This document shows positions 28,024 through 37,305 of a DNA stretch of 64,000 nt, piece by piece. This DNA comes from Pseudomonadota bacterium (GTDB taxonomy: Bacteria > Pseudomonadota > Gammaproteobacteria > Xanthomonadales > Xanthomonadaceae), in NCBI GenBank assembly GCA_018240435.1, contig JAFEFT010000038.1, positions 1 to 64,000 of the forward strand. Direction: 5' to 3'. Numbering within the stretch: position 1 is the stretch's first letter; every line of letters begins with the position of its first letter. The translations under genes were made by a program, and so were the position numbers. The notes under the pieces are model-generated. The model was given only the letters and a program-made list of their open reading frames with translations, was not told the DNA's origin and ran no database searches.

Positions 28024-28586
28024 CGCAAGTCCTCCTTCAGCAAGCCATACAGTGCGGTGTCGGCGGTCGTGCCGCCGACGCACCAGCGTTCGCGCAGCAG
28101 GCCTTCGCGGACGAAGCCCAGCGCTTGCAGCAGCTTGCACGAAGCGGCATTGAGCGGGTCGGTATCGGCCTCGATGCGGCGCAGGTGCAACGCGTCGAAG
28201 GCGTGGCGCAGCACCCGGCGCACCGCCTCGCGCGCCAGCCCGCGATGCCAGTGCGAGGGATGCAGGGTATAGCCGATTTCGGCCCGTGCCTGTTCCGGGA
28301 ACATCGCATGCAGGCTGACGGTGCCGATGAAGACGTCGTCGTCGCGACGGGCGATGGCCCAGGTCATGCCGGTGCCGGCGAGCAGGCTGCCTTGCTGCCG
28401 GCCGAACCAGGCGTCGGCGGCGGCCATCTCCGACCACGCCGGGGTGCTCCAGTAGCGCACGACCTCCGGTTCCGAGAACAACGCGAACAAGGCATCGCGA
28501 TCGGCGGCGTGCGGCGCGCGCAAGCGCAAGCGCTCGCTTTCGAGCACGGGCAGCGGCGGGTGTGCGGGATCCGTATGTGCGTCCAT
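28020..28586 (-). CDS. GNAT-family N-acetyltransferase (RimJ/RimL type)
   Basis: A 188-residue acetyl-CoA-dependent transferase. The RimJ/RimL pattern is clear: LESERLRLRAPHAADRDALF at the N-terminus, FIGTVSLHAMFPEQARAEIGYTL, the acetyl-CoA loop HRGLAREAVRRVLRHAF and LNAASCKLLQALGFVREG. Such enzymes acetylate protein N-termini or small molecules; the substrate is not predictable. GAGGAG sits about 9 bases before ATG 28586. It lies 104 bp after the LuxR gene and is coupled to the outer-membrane gene. Confidence 0.88.
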   Translation of the reverse strand: MDAHTDPAHPPLPVLESERLRLRAPHAADRDALFALFSEPEVVRYWSTPAWSEMAAADAWFGRQQGSLLAGTGMTWAIARRDDDVFIGTVSLHAMFPEQARAEIGYTLHPSHWHRGLAREAVRRVLRHAFDALHLRRIEADTDPLNAASCKLLQALGFVREGLLRERWCVGGTTADTALYGLLKEDLR

Positions 28587-28690
28587 TCGGCAGCGCTCCT
28601 CGACGGCAGGATGGGTCTGCGGCGACGCCGCGGGCGCATCGTGCCATGCGCGCATCGTCGGTGCATTGGCTGGCGGCCGCGGGCGCCGGC

Positions 28691-31348
28691 TCAGCCCACC
28701 AGACCGAGCAGGCGGGCGCGTTCGACGGCGTGCCGACGGGTACCGGCGGAGAGTTTGCCGCACAGGTTCTTGACGTGCCACTTGACCGTCTCGTCGCTGA
28801 TGTCCAGCGCGCGTGCGATCTGCTTGTTGGTCATCCCGTGCGCCAGTTGCGCCAGCACTTCGGCTTCCTTGCCGGTCAGTGGCCCGCGTCGCGCCGTCGC
28901 TTTCGCGTGCACGGCTGCCGCGGGTTCCTCGGCTGGCGGCGGCGCGACCGCGACCGCGCGCAGGCCGCGGGTGGCGCGATGCAGGCTGGCGACCATCTGC
29001 GCCGCCATTGGATGGATCTCGCCGGCGGCGCGTGCGGCGAGATCTTCGGGCAGGGTGTCCAGCGCTGCGATCAGCAGCGCGGTGGCGTTCGGATCGCCGT
29101 GCTGGCGGGCGCATACCGCACGCAACACGCGCACGGTGAGCAAGCCGCGCTGGCGTTGCAGTTCGCGGCCACAGCGCTCGGCGGCGTCCAGATGTCCGGT
29201 GGTCGCCGCGCGATCCTCGCCGGCGATCGCGACACAGGCCTTGGCGATTTCGCTGGCGAGGCGATATTGCGGCCGGTACGGCAACAACTCCGGGCGGTCG
29301 AACGCGACCGCCAGCGCATCCAGGCGGTGCACGAGGCGTGCGGTATCGCCGCTGCCGTGCAGGGCGTGGATGCGGATCTGGCCGGCCAGCGCCTGCGCCG
29401 CCAGACGCGGCAGTGCGCGCTGCTGGGCCAGCAGTTCGAGGTTGTCGAGCAAGGCCAGTGCGCGCCGCACCTCACCGCGATCGAGCGCCAGCTGGGTGAG
29501 CGTGCGATGGGCGAGCAGCACGGCGTCGGGAAAGCTGGTGCGTTCGATCACGTCCAGGCGATCGGCCAGCAGCGCCTGCGCCGCCGCCGGCTGGCCCCGT
29601 TCGAGCAGCGCCGGCGCAAGTACCGCGGCGAACATGCTGGCGACCAGACTGCGCCGGCCGTTGCGGCGCTCGGCCTCGAGCAGCGCCGGCCGCAGCAGGT
29701 CTTCGGTTTTCCAGGCGGCGCCGTCCCACAAGTGGGTCAGGCCGAGCAGCATGGTGCGGTACGACAGCGCCAGCATCGCTGCGTCCTCATGGATGCCGCG
29801 TGGCAGCACGGCGAGGATGGCGCGCGCCTGATCGGTGCGCCCGGCATGCATCTGGTAATGCGCCAGCGCATTGCGCCAGGCGATTTCGCAGGTCGGCTCG
29901 GTGACGCAGGCGGGGAATTCCTGCCAGCGTGCGAACAACTCCGGCACCAGCCCGACATGGTCGGAATAGCCGGTCGCGCTGGAGGCGACGAGGGCGGCGA
30001 TGAAGCGCGTCGCCGGCTCGGTGGCCGGATCGTCGAGGATGCCCAGGGCGACGCGGAACGCCTCGCCATTGCGCTCGCCGAGCGCGTCGGCCCACGCCGC
30101 GAGCAGGCGCAGGTGGGTGTCGCCGGCGATCATCGCCGGCGGAATGCGTTGCAGCCAGGCCTGGGCTTCGGCGAACTTGCCCTGCGCGCGCAACGTCCAC
30201 AGCGACTGCACCGCATAGGTGCTGGCCAGCGCCTCGGCGCCGGCGGCCAGCGCATGCGCGGCGGCCTCCGGGAAGTGCCGGTGGTCGGCGAACCAGTCGC
30301 AGGCGCGCTGGTGCAGAGCCTGTTGCGTGGACGTCGGCAGCCGTTCGAAGCGGGCGAGCAGGAAGTCGCGCACCAGCGGGTGCATCCGGTACCAGCCCTG
30401 CAATTCGGCCGCGATCAGCATCGGCGTGTCGTGCAGCAGGCGCTGCAGCCGTTCGGCGGCATCGGCGCAGGCGGTGACCGCTGCGCACATCGGTGCGTTG
30501 ATGCGGTCGAGGATGGCGATGCGCACGAGGAAGTCGGCCATCGGCGCCGACAGGCTGGCGAACAGCGATTCGACGAAGTAGCGTTCGATGTCGCCGTGGC
30601 GGCCCGACAGCGAGTGGATCGCCGCCGCCAGATCGCTCGCCGATTCGATCGTCGCGATCGCCAGTTGCAGGCCGATCGGCCAGCCCTCGGTGGCCTCGTG
30701 CAGGCGCATGCCATCGTCGATGCTCAGGCGCTGCTCGAAGCGGCGATGCACGATCGCCAGCGTCTCTTCCGGTCGCAGACGCAGGTCGTCGACTTTCAGC
30801 ACCGCGCTGTTGCCTTTGGCGGCCAGTTCGCCGGTGCGCAGGCTCAGCGGCAGGCGGGTGCCGATCGCCACGTGCAGGTTGGGCGGCGCGTTGCACAGCA
30901 GGTACGACAACGAGCGTGCGCTGGCTTCCGGCAGGCGCTCGGCATCGTCGACCACGAGCACGGTCGGCTGGCCGATGCCGGCGATTTCGGCGAGCAGGCC
31001 GGTCAGCATCTCGATGCCCGGATCGCCGCCGCCGATCTCCTCGTTGGCCGAGGTATTCAGTGCCGGGCGCCCGCTGGCGGCACGGATGGCGTACAGCAGG
31101 CCCAGATGGAAGCGCGCGGGATCGTCGTTGCGATCGGCGCTGAGCCAGGCGACCAGCGCGCCGTCGGCCAGCCAATGCTTGCGCCAGTGCACGAGGGCGA
31201 CGGTTTTGCCAAACCCGGCCGGGGCGACCACGGTGATCGCGGTGCGGTCGCGCACGGCTTCCCAGATGCGGGTCAGCCGCTCGCGGTCGAGGGCCGTGCG
31301 CGGCAGCCGCGGTGGCGTGGTCTTGAGAACGAACTCGGCTTCGTGCAT
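28691..31348 (-). CDS. MalT-type (LAL) LuxR-family transcriptional activator
   Basis: An 885-residue STAND-class regulator. The N-terminal NTPase has Walker A APAGFGKTVAL (about residue 44) and Walker B TVLVVDDAERLP. A winged-helix and helical-repeat sensor region spans about 350-800, and a C-terminal LuxR HTH reads GPLTGKEAEVLAQLAHGM, then ISDETVKWHVKNL. It likely oligomerises when bound to ATP and an inducer to activate a promoter. ATG 31348 was preferred to an upstream in-frame TTG at 31387. The target may be the adjacent GNAT/outer-membrane pair, but no binding site is seen. Confidence 0.88.
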   Translation of the reverse strand: MHEAEFVLKTTPPRLPRTALDRERLTRIWEAVRDRTAITVVAPAGFGKTVALVHWRKHWLADGALVAWLSADRNDDPARFHLGLLYAIRAASGRPALNTSANEEIGGGDPGIEMLTGLLAEIAGIGQPTVLVVDDAERLPEASARSLSYLLCNAPPNLHVAIGTRLPLSLRTGELAAKGNSAVLKVDDLRLRPEETLAIVHRRFEQRLSIDDGMRLHEATEGWPIGLQLAIATIESASDLAAAIHSLSGRHGDIERYFVESLFASLSAPMADFLVRIAILDRINAPMCAAVTACADAAERLQRLLHDTPMLIAAELQGWYRMHPLVRDFLLARFERLPTSTQQALHQRACDWFADHRHFPEAAAHALAAGAEALASTYAVQSLWTLRAQGKFAEAQAWLQRIPPAMIAGDTHLRLLAAWADALGERNGEAFRVALGILDDPATEPATRFIAALVASSATGYSDHVGLVPELFARWQEFPACVTEPTCEIAWRNALAHYQMHAGRTDQARAILAVLPRGIHEDAAMLALSYRTMLLGLTHLWDGAAWKTEDLLRPALLEAERRNGRRSLVASMFAAVLAPALLERGQPAAAQALLADRLDVIERTSFPDAVLLAHRTLTQLALDRGEVRRALALLDNLELLAQQRALPRLAAQALAGQIRIHALHGSGDTARLVHRLDALAVAFDRPELLPYRPQYRLASEIAKACVAIAGEDRAATTGHLDAAERCGRELQRQRGLLTVRVLRAVCARQHGDPNATALLIAALDTLPEDLAARAAGEIHPMAAQMVASLHRATRGLRAVAVAPPPAEEPAAAVHAKATARRGPLTGKEAEVLAQLAHGMTNKQIARALDISDETVKWHVKNLCGKLSAGTRRHAVERARLLGLVG

Positions 31349-31655
31349 GGCGGCGGGTGGCAGCGTGGTCACTTGCGCCGCCAGCAACCGGCGGCGCGCG
31401 GGCGCGGCAAGACTAGCGGGAATCGCGCCGCTCGACGGCGCATCCGGTCGCAGTTCCGACGACGCGATCGCTGCGCTGTCGTCATGGTCGCCGGCAATGG
31501 CTTGCGGCGGTACCGGCCGGTCGCTGCCGCCGCTGCGGTGGCGGCGTCGATTCGCGTCGAGCCCGTGCCGGCGAGCAAGTCATGGCCTGGATGCGCATGG
31601 CGATGCCAAGCCGCTGCGTACCCCGGCCATCATCACGGCGGCGATGCCCTGCGCT
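31349..31655. other. Intergenic stretch upstream of the LuxR gene
   Basis: About 307 bp between the LuxR start and the end of the upstream membrane-protein gene. I find no convincing promoter, repeat or small gene. The frames open here are GC-rich shadows. Confidence 0.5.
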
Positions 31656-32363
31656 TCACGCCCGTCCAAGGGTATCGCCGGCGATGCCACCGGCGACCGG
31701 CGACCGTCGCGGCCCCTGTTGCCGGCGGCGCATGGCGAGGTACAGCCATTTGAACGCGGCCAGCGCGGCGAAGTACATCACCGCCGAGGCGACCGCGCGA
31801 TGCGGCTCGTCGATCCATTCGCCGTGGCCGGGCAGGTGCAAACTCGCCGCCAGTTCCGTGGTGATGCCCAGATGCGGCATGGCGAGGATGGCGCCGATGC
31901 CCACCGCGCCCAGATAAGCCACCACCGAGACCGCCCAGTTGCCGACGATCCAGATCTGCTCGTCGGCGGTGATGCGGCGGTTGCGCACGATCCACGCGAT
32001 CTTCGCCACCGTCATCCAGGCGAAGGCGAAATACGGCCAGACGACATGGAAGGTCGAGGCGAACGATGCGATCAGCAGAAAGTACAGCGCGCACAGCGCC
32101 ACCAGCATGGCGATGCGTACCCGGCGGCGGAAATGGATCAGGAACGGGATGCACATGTAAAAACCGGTGGCGTGGATCAGGAAGAACTCCATCACCAGCA
32201 TGAGCACCACGCAACGCACCGCATCGGGCCCGAATGCGAGCGGATGCAGCCACACCCACAGGCAACCCAGGCAGGTGATCGCGTCGGGCAGGCCGATGCC
32301 GAGGGCATCGGACCAGCCGCCGGCGTGGCGATCGCTGCGTGCTGGCAAACCGGTGATGTTCAT
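31656..32363 (-). CDS. Integral membrane protein of unknown function
   Basis: A 235-residue polytopic protein, probably five or six helices: about 28-45 (ITCLGCLWVWLHPL), 53-72 (CVVLMLVMEFFLIH), 88-108 (AMLVALCALYFLLIA), 112-128, 147-168 and 198-215. An NVN-free, Arg-rich C-terminus faces the cytoplasm. I do not recognise the family. ATG 32363 was chosen because the residues before it in the open frame are low-complexity. The M13 peptidase gene ends 92 bp upstream on the same strand. Confidence 0.7.
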   Translation of the reverse strand: MNITGLPARSDRHAGGWSDALGIGLPDAITCLGCLWVWLHPLAFGPDAVRCVVLMLVMEFFLIHATGFYMCIPFLIHFRRRVRIAMLVALCALYFLLIASFASTFHVVWPYFAFAWMTVAKIAWIVRNRRITADEQIWIVGNWAVSVVAYLGAVGIGAILAMPHLGITTELAASLHLPGHGEWIDEPHRAVASAVMYFAALAAFKWLYLAMRRRQQGPRRSPVAGGIAGDTLGRA

Positions 32364-32455
32364 GGCCCCCCCGTCGTGGCGACCGGCAGTTACCTCCAAT
32401 CTACGCCTTTTCCGCAAGGAAATGACGATTGCCGCTGCCGCCGCGGGCGGCGCCG

Positions 32456-34558
32456 TCACCAGATGCGGACGCGATCGTTCGGCGGCAGGAACAGCCCTTG
32501 CCCGGCCTTGACCGGAAAGGCCGCATACCAGTCATCGACGTTGCGCACCGTCTGCGCCCGCCAGCGGCCCGGGGCGTGGCCGTCGGTCACCACCTGCCGG
32601 CGCAAGGCGGCTTCGCGCGCCTTGGCGCGCCGCGATTGCGCATAGGCGAGGAAGAAGCGCTGGGCGCCGGTCATGCCCGCGATCACCGGTGCCGGCTTGC
32701 CATCGAGCGATTTCTGGTAGGCCGTCCACGCCACCACCAGGCCGGCGAGGTCGGCGATGTTCTCGGCCAAAGTCTGCTGGCCGTTCAGATGCAGGCCCGG
32801 CAGCGGCTCGTACTGATCGTATTGTGCGGCCAGTTTGGCGGTCGCCTGCTGGAAGTGGGCCATGTCCGCCGGCGTCCACCAGTTCACCAGTCTGCCTTGC
32901 GCATCGAACTCGGCGCCGGAGCTGTCGAAGCTGTGGCTGATCTCGTGGCCGATGATCGAGCCGATCGAGCCGTAGTTCACCGCGGCATCGGCCTTGGGGT
33001 CGAAGAAAGGCTCGTCGAGGATCGCCGCCGGGAAGTTGAGCGCGTTCTGCAGCGGCAGATTCACCGCGTTGACGGTTTGCGGGGTCATCCACCACTGCCC
33101 GCGATCGACCGGCGCGCCGAGCCTGGCCAGTTGCCGGTGATAGTCGTGCTCCTCGGCACGCAGATGGTTGCCGAGCGCGTCGTCGGGACGAATGTCCAGG
33201 CCGGAATAATCGGTCCAGTGTTCCGGGTAGCCCACGCCGACCTGCAAGGTGGCGATCTTCTCGTGCGCACGCGCCTTGGTGGCCGGGCTCATCCAGGCGA
33301 GCGCGGCGATGCGCTCGTCGAAGGCGAGCTTGAGGTTGTCCACCATCTGCTGCACCTGCTGCTTCGACGAGGCCGGGAAATAGCGGGCGACGTACTGCTT
33401 GCCGACGGCGTCGCCGAGGTCGGCATCGAGCGCGGCCAGTGCGCGCTTCCAGCGCGGCTGCTGCTGCGGCGTGCCGCTGAGCACGTGCTCGTGGAATTGG
33501 AACGCCATGTCGACGTAGGCCTTGGGCAGCAGGCTGGCGTTGTCGTCGATGGCGTGGAAGATCAGCCAGTCCTTCCAGACCGCCAGCGGCTGGCTGGCGA
33601 CCAGCGCCGACAGGCTGCGCACGGCATCGGGCTGCCACGGGTCGATCGTCGCCTCGCCATCGAGCCCGGCGGCCTTGAAGAACGTCGCCCAATCCAGCCC
33701 CGGCGCCTTGCTGGCGAACGCGTCGCGCGGCCACGGGTTGTTGGCCTTGTGCACGTCCTCGCTGGCGACGAGGCTGGCGTGGGCGGTGGCGATCCTCGTT
33801 TCCAGATCGACGATGCCGTCGGCGCGCAGCGCCGTGTCCTTCAGCCCTGCCAGCGCCAGCAGGTCGGCGACGTAGGCGCGGTACTTCTCGCGATAACCGA
33901 TCATCGCCGGATCGCTGGACAGGTAGTAATCGCGATCGGGCATGCCCAGACCGCCCTGCAGCAGGTAGGCCATGTTGCGCGACGGATCTTCCAGCGCCTG
34001 CGCCACGAACAGGCCGAACAGGTGGCTGGTGTGCATGTGGGTGTTGTTGATCGGATCGACGTCGGCGCGCATCTGCTGGCCGAGCGCGCGCGCCAGATCG
34101 TGCGCGTTGGCGATCGCGTCGATGCGCGCCAGCGTCGGCGCCAGCGGCGCCAGGCCGCGGCGTTCGATCATCGCCTCGTCCATGTAGGCGGCGTGGTAAT
34201 CGACGATCTTGCGGGCATCGGTGCCTGCGGCCGGGTGGCTGGCGACCAGCGCGTCGATCAGTTCCGTCTTGCGCTGCTCGGCGCGCGCGAAGATGGCGTA
34301 GAAGACGCTGATGTTGGCGCGGTCGGCGGGAATCTCCGCCTGCGCCTCCCAGCGGCCGTTGGCGTAGCGGTCGAAATCGTCGCCGGGCGCGACCTGGCTG
34401 TCCATGCCGGTCAGGTCGATGCCGCCGGCGGCATCGACCGGCGACCACGTCGAAGGGGTCAGCGTCGCCATCGCCGGTGGCGATGCCGGCGGCGGTGCGG
34501 CCAGTGCGCTCGTGCACGTCAGGGCGATGGCGATCAGCAGGCACAGGCGCTTGCGCAT
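32456..34558 (-). CDS. M13-family (neprilysin-like) zinc metallopeptidase
   Basis: A 700-residue secreted endopeptidase. The signal peptide ends at SALA-APPP. The M13 N-terminal domain begins PGDDFDRYANGRW and the catalytic domain has HEISH (His538, Glu539, His542), ENIADLAG (Glu599, Asp603) and the VNLPLQNALNFPAAIL substrate-binding segment. Family members usually end in CxxW; here the end is RVRIW, so the disulfide-forming Cys is lost. It is probably periplasmic and monocistronic. Confidence 0.93.
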   Translation of the reverse strand: MRKRLCLLIAIALTCTSALAAPPPASPPAMATLTPSTWSPVDAAGGIDLTGMDSQVAPGDDFDRYANGRWEAQAEIPADRANISVFYAIFARAEQRKTELIDALVASHPAAGTDARKIVDYHAAYMDEAMIERRGLAPLAPTLARIDAIANAHDLARALGQQMRADVDPINNTHMHTSHLFGLFVAQALEDPSRNMAYLLQGGLGMPDRDYYLSSDPAMIGYREKYRAYVADLLALAGLKDTALRADGIVDLETRIATAHASLVASEDVHKANNPWPRDAFASKAPGLDWATFFKAAGLDGEATIDPWQPDAVRSLSALVASQPLAVWKDWLIFHAIDDNASLLPKAYVDMAFQFHEHVLSGTPQQQPRWKRALAALDADLGDAVGKQYVARYFPASSKQQVQQMVDNLKLAFDERIAALAWMSPATKARAHEKIATLQVGVGYPEHWTDYSGLDIRPDDALGNHLRAEEHDYHRQLARLGAPVDRGQWWMTPQTVNAVNLPLQNALNFPAAILDEPFFDPKADAAVNYGSIGSIIGHEISHSFDSSGAEFDAQGRLVNWWTPADMAHFQQATAKLAAQYDQYEPLPGLHLNGQQTLAENIADLAGLVVAWTAYQKSLDGKPAPVIAGMTGAQRFFLAYAQSRRAKAREAALRRQVVTDGHAPGRWRAQTVRNVDDWYAAFPVKAGQGLFLPPNDRVRIW

Positions 34559-34641
34559 GATGGGCTCTCCGATGGCGAAAGCGGCATTGTGCCGCGTCCG
34601 TCGGTTCGTTGCCGATCGCGGCGGCGCGTCAGCCTGGTCGC

Positions 34642-35226
34642 CTACGCGGAAAAATCGGCCAGCAACTGCGCCCGCAATTCGGCCGGCACCGTCACCGTCA
34701 GCGGCATCCGTGCATCGTCGACGACGAATGCCAGCGCCGCGCCGGCGCGCAGGGCGGCGATCTGTGCGGCAGCGAACTGGAAGCGCAGGAAGTGTACGGC
34801 CGAGGTCTTGCCGGCATCGCTGCGCGCCAGATCCTCGTCGGCAAATGTTTGCGCGCGGCCGTGGCGTTCGATCTGGGCGAACAGGGCATGTTCGATGCCG
34901 TGCAGACGTGCCAGTTCGCGGGCGCGCTGCGCCGGGTCGGCGTACTCGATCAGCAAGGTCGCCTTGAGGTTGTCGCCGTCGGGGATCAGCGGGTTGTAGG
35001 CGTCGAGTTCGTCCTGGATTCCAGCCGCTTCGAAGATGCGCTCGATGCGCAGCATCTCCTGCACCTGTGCCTGCACGGTCAGGCGATCTTCGAACAGCAA
35101 GGTGAAGTGTTCGCCCAGGTGCAGCGTGCGGGCGCGCTTGTGCGCCAGCGCGTCGGCGCGGAAAGCGGCACGCTGCTCGGCATAGGCTTCCAGCGACAGC
35201 AGATCGGTGCGTGCGAGCTTGCGCAT
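34642..35226 (-). CDS. DUF3501 family protein
   Basis: A 194-residue soluble protein opening RKLARTDLLSLEAYAEQR, with the conserved segment LLFEDRLTVQAQVQEMLRIE and a C-terminal beta region. This matches DUF3501, whose genes in proteobacteria regularly follow a CCG-domain Fe-S protein and rubrerythrin, as here. No catalytic residues are known. It begins 7 bp after the Fe-S gene, so it is the last member of that operon. A role in assembling or gating the electron-transfer unit is inference. Confidence 0.88.
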   Translation of the reverse strand: MRKLARTDLLSLEAYAEQRAAFRADALAHKRARTLHLGEHFTLLFEDRLTVQAQVQEMLRIERIFEAAGIQDELDAYNPLIPDGDNLKATLLIEYADPAQRARELARLHGIEHALFAQIERHGRAQTFADEDLARSDAGKTSAVHFLRFQFAAAQIAALRAGAALAFVVDDARMPLTVTVPAELRAQLLADFSA

Positions 35227-35233
35227 GGTGCGG

Positions 35234-36577
35234 TCAGATCCCGTAGGCGTGGCGCAGCAGCGTGATCGGGTGTTCGGCGGCGGTGCCGTCGTTGAGTCCA
35301 TGCGCGATGTGCGCGCCGGCCATCACGCAGTCGCTGGTGAAGTGCTGCGGGCTGGCCGCTTTCACGCGTGTCTCGACCGGCTTGGCGATCTTGCGCGCGA
35401 TCGGATAGGTATCCTTGCGCACGCCGTAGGTGCCGTCGTGACCGGAGCAGCGCTCGATGGCGACGACTTCGGTGCCCGGCACGAGGTTGAGCACGTCGCG
35501 CGTCTTCGGGCCGATGTTCTGCACGCGCTGGTGGCAGGCGGCCTGCCAGGCGATCTTGCCCAGCGGCTGCTTGAAATCCGTTTTCAGCAGGCCGGCGGCG
35601 TGACGGTGCATCAGGTATTCGAACGGGTCGTAGAAGGCGCGTTTGACGCGGATGACATCCGCCTCGTCGGGGAACAGCAGCGGCAGCTCCTGCTTGAACA
35701 TCAGCACGCACGACGGGATCGGAGCGATCAGGTCGAATCCATCGTCCACCGCCTGCGCCAGCAGCGGCAGGTTGGCGCGCATGTATTTTTCGACGGTATC
35801 CAGATCGCCCAGTTCCATCTTCGGCATGCCGCAGCAACGCTCGCGGCGCAGCAGTTTCACCGGCACGCCGTTGTGCGCCAGCACCGCCGCCAGATCCTCG
35901 ACCATGCGCGGCTGGTTGTGGTCGCCGTAGCAGGTGACGAACAACGCCACCTTGCCGGTGGTCGGGCCGGCCGCCTGCGCGGCGCCGTCGCCCGTCAGAT
36001 GTTTGAGCCGCTTGCGCGCGGTGCGGCTTTCGTAGCGCGGCACCTGCGCATCGCGATGCACGCCCAGCGTCTTTTCCATCACCCCGCGCAGGCTGGCGTT
36101 GCGATTGCCCCAGTTGACCGCTTCGACCACCACCGGGATCGAGGCGATCTTGCCGACCAGTCGCGTGTTCGACAGCAGCTTCGCCGCGGCTTTCGCGCCG
36201 TGCTGGCGATGCTGCACGGCCTTGGCGCGCAGCATCAGGTGCGGAAAATCGACGTTCCACGGATGCGGCGGCACATACGGGCACTTGGTCTGATAGCACA
36301 GGTCGCACAGGTAACAGTGCTCGACCACCTTGCCGTAGTCGGACTTGGCGACGCCATCGACTTCCATCGTCGCCGAGTTGTCGACCAGATCGAACAGGGT
36401 CGGGAAGGCGTGGCACAGGCTGACGCAGCGACGGCAGCCGTGGCAGATGTCGAACACGCGCTCGAGTTCGGCATCGAGCGCGGTTTGATCCCAGAACGCC
36501 GGCGATTTCCATTCGAGTGGATGCCGGGTCGGCGCATCGAGGCTGCCTTCACGCGCGGACGATTGCGGTTCGGTCAT
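35234..36577 (-). CDS. CCG-domain Fe-S protein (GlpC/HdrD-like)
   Basis: A 447-residue cytoplasmic electron carrier. It has two 4Fe-4S ferredoxin motifs near the N-terminus ([15 protein letters not shown] and [14 protein letters not shown]) and two cysteine-rich CCG domains: CYGDHNQPR with RCCGMPKME, then [10 protein letters not shown] with [10 protein letters not shown]. The layout matches GlpC and heterodisulfide reductase HdrD subunits, but no flavoprotein partner is encoded nearby. Rubrerythrin upstream and DUF3501 downstream suggest it feeds electrons to peroxide reduction. The start is ATG 36577; the frame runs upstream through a REP-like repeat to 36685. Confidence 0.9.
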   Translation of the reverse strand: MTEPQSSAREGSLDAPTRHPLEWKSPAFWDQTALDAELERVFDICHGCRRCVSLCHAFPTLFDLVDNSATMEVDGVAKSDYGKVVEHCYLCDLCYQTKCPYVPPHPWNVDFPHLMLRAKAVQHRQHGAKAAAKLLSNTRLVGKIASIPVVVEAVNWGNRNASLRGVMEKTLGVHRDAQVPRYESRTARKRLKHLTGDGAAQAAGPTTGKVALFVTCYGDHNQPRMVEDLAAVLAHNGVPVKLLRRERCCGMPKMELGDLDTVEKYMRANLPLLAQAVDDGFDLIAPIPSCVLMFKQELPLLFPDEADVIRVKRAFYDPFEYLMHRHAAGLLKTDFKQPLGKIAWQAACHQRVQNIGPKTRDVLNLVPGTEVVAIERCSGHDGTYGVRKDTYPIARKIAKPVETRVKAASPQHFTSDCVMAGAHIAHGLNDGTAAEHPITLLRHAYGI

Positions 36578-36595
36578 CGCGATGATCTCCGACTC

Positions 36596-36631
36596 GACCT
36601 CTCTGCGATCGGGAGAGGGGCGGGGTGATGG
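36596..36631. repeat. REP-like palindrome, copy near the Fe-S gene
   Basis: CCTCTCTGCGATCGGGAGAGG followed by GGCGGGGTGATGG is an imperfect copy of the family at 105-140. It lies in the leader of the Fe-S protein gene. Confidence 0.6.
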
Positions 36632-36687
36632 CAAGGCTCGCGACACGAGCCGAGCATTCGCTGAAATCGGGGGCGGGACAGGCAATG

Positions 36688-36728
36688 GACTCCCTCCCCC
36701 GCGAGCGGGGGAGGGCTTGGGCGGGGGC
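36688..36728. repeat. REP-like palindrome downstream of rubrerythrin
   Basis: CTCCCTCCCCCGC and GCGGGGGAGG pair, with tail GCTTGGGCGGGGGC. With the copy at 36596-36631 it fills most of the 168-bp gap between the rubrerythrin and Fe-S genes. Confidence 0.75.
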
Positions 36729-36745
36729 GATGCAGTGGCAAATCC

Positions 36746-37162
36746 TCAGCCCAACTCGCCCAGCGCGCGGGTGAAGCGGTTGGCATGCGAGCGCTCGGCC
36801 TTGGCCAGCGTCTCGAACCAGTCGGCGATTTCGTCGAAGCCTTCCTCGCGCGCGGTCTTGGCCATGCCCGGATACATGTCGGTGTATTCGTGGGTTTCGC
36901 CGTGGATGGCCGACTTGAGGTTGTCGGCGGTGCTGCCGATCGGCAGCCCGGTGGCGGGGTCGCCCGAGGCTTCCAGGTATTCCAGATGTCCGTGCGCGTG
37001 CCCGGTCTCGCCTTCGGCGGTCGAGCGAAATACCGCGGCGACGTCGTTGTGGCCTTCCACGTCGGCCTTCTGGGCGAAGTACAGATAGCGGCGATTGGCC
37101 TGCGACTCGCCGGCGAATGCGGCCTTGAGGTTGTCCTCGGTCTTGCTGCCTTTCAGATTCAT
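36746..37162 (-). CDS. Rubrerythrin (diiron peroxidase, no rubredoxin domain)
   Basis: A 138-residue four-helix-bundle diiron protein that reduces hydrogen peroxide. Ligand motifs are visible in order: [33 protein letters not shown] and [11 protein letters not shown]. The C-terminal rubredoxin-like zinc/iron domain of classical rubrerythrins is absent, so an external electron donor is required. The CCG Fe-S protein encoded downstream is a plausible donor. It lies 143 bp after oxyR on the same strand. Confidence 0.92.
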   Translation of the reverse strand: MNLKGSKTEDNLKAAFAGESQANRRYLYFAQKADVEGHNDVAAVFRSTAEGETGHAHGHLEYLEASGDPATGLPIGSTADNLKSAIHGETHEYTDMYPGMAKTAREEGFDEIADWFETLAKAERSHANRFTRALGELG

Positions 37163-37305
37163 GGCGATGCCTCGTGAGCGTTGTGAAGATCGGAGTGGCG
37201 CATGGGTGTCGATGCGTCCAGCCCGAGCCTAGCGCGCATCGACGTGGCTTGGAAATCGAATGCACCGATGCCGGCGATAGATGCGTTGAATGCTGCGCCG
37301 CGACA

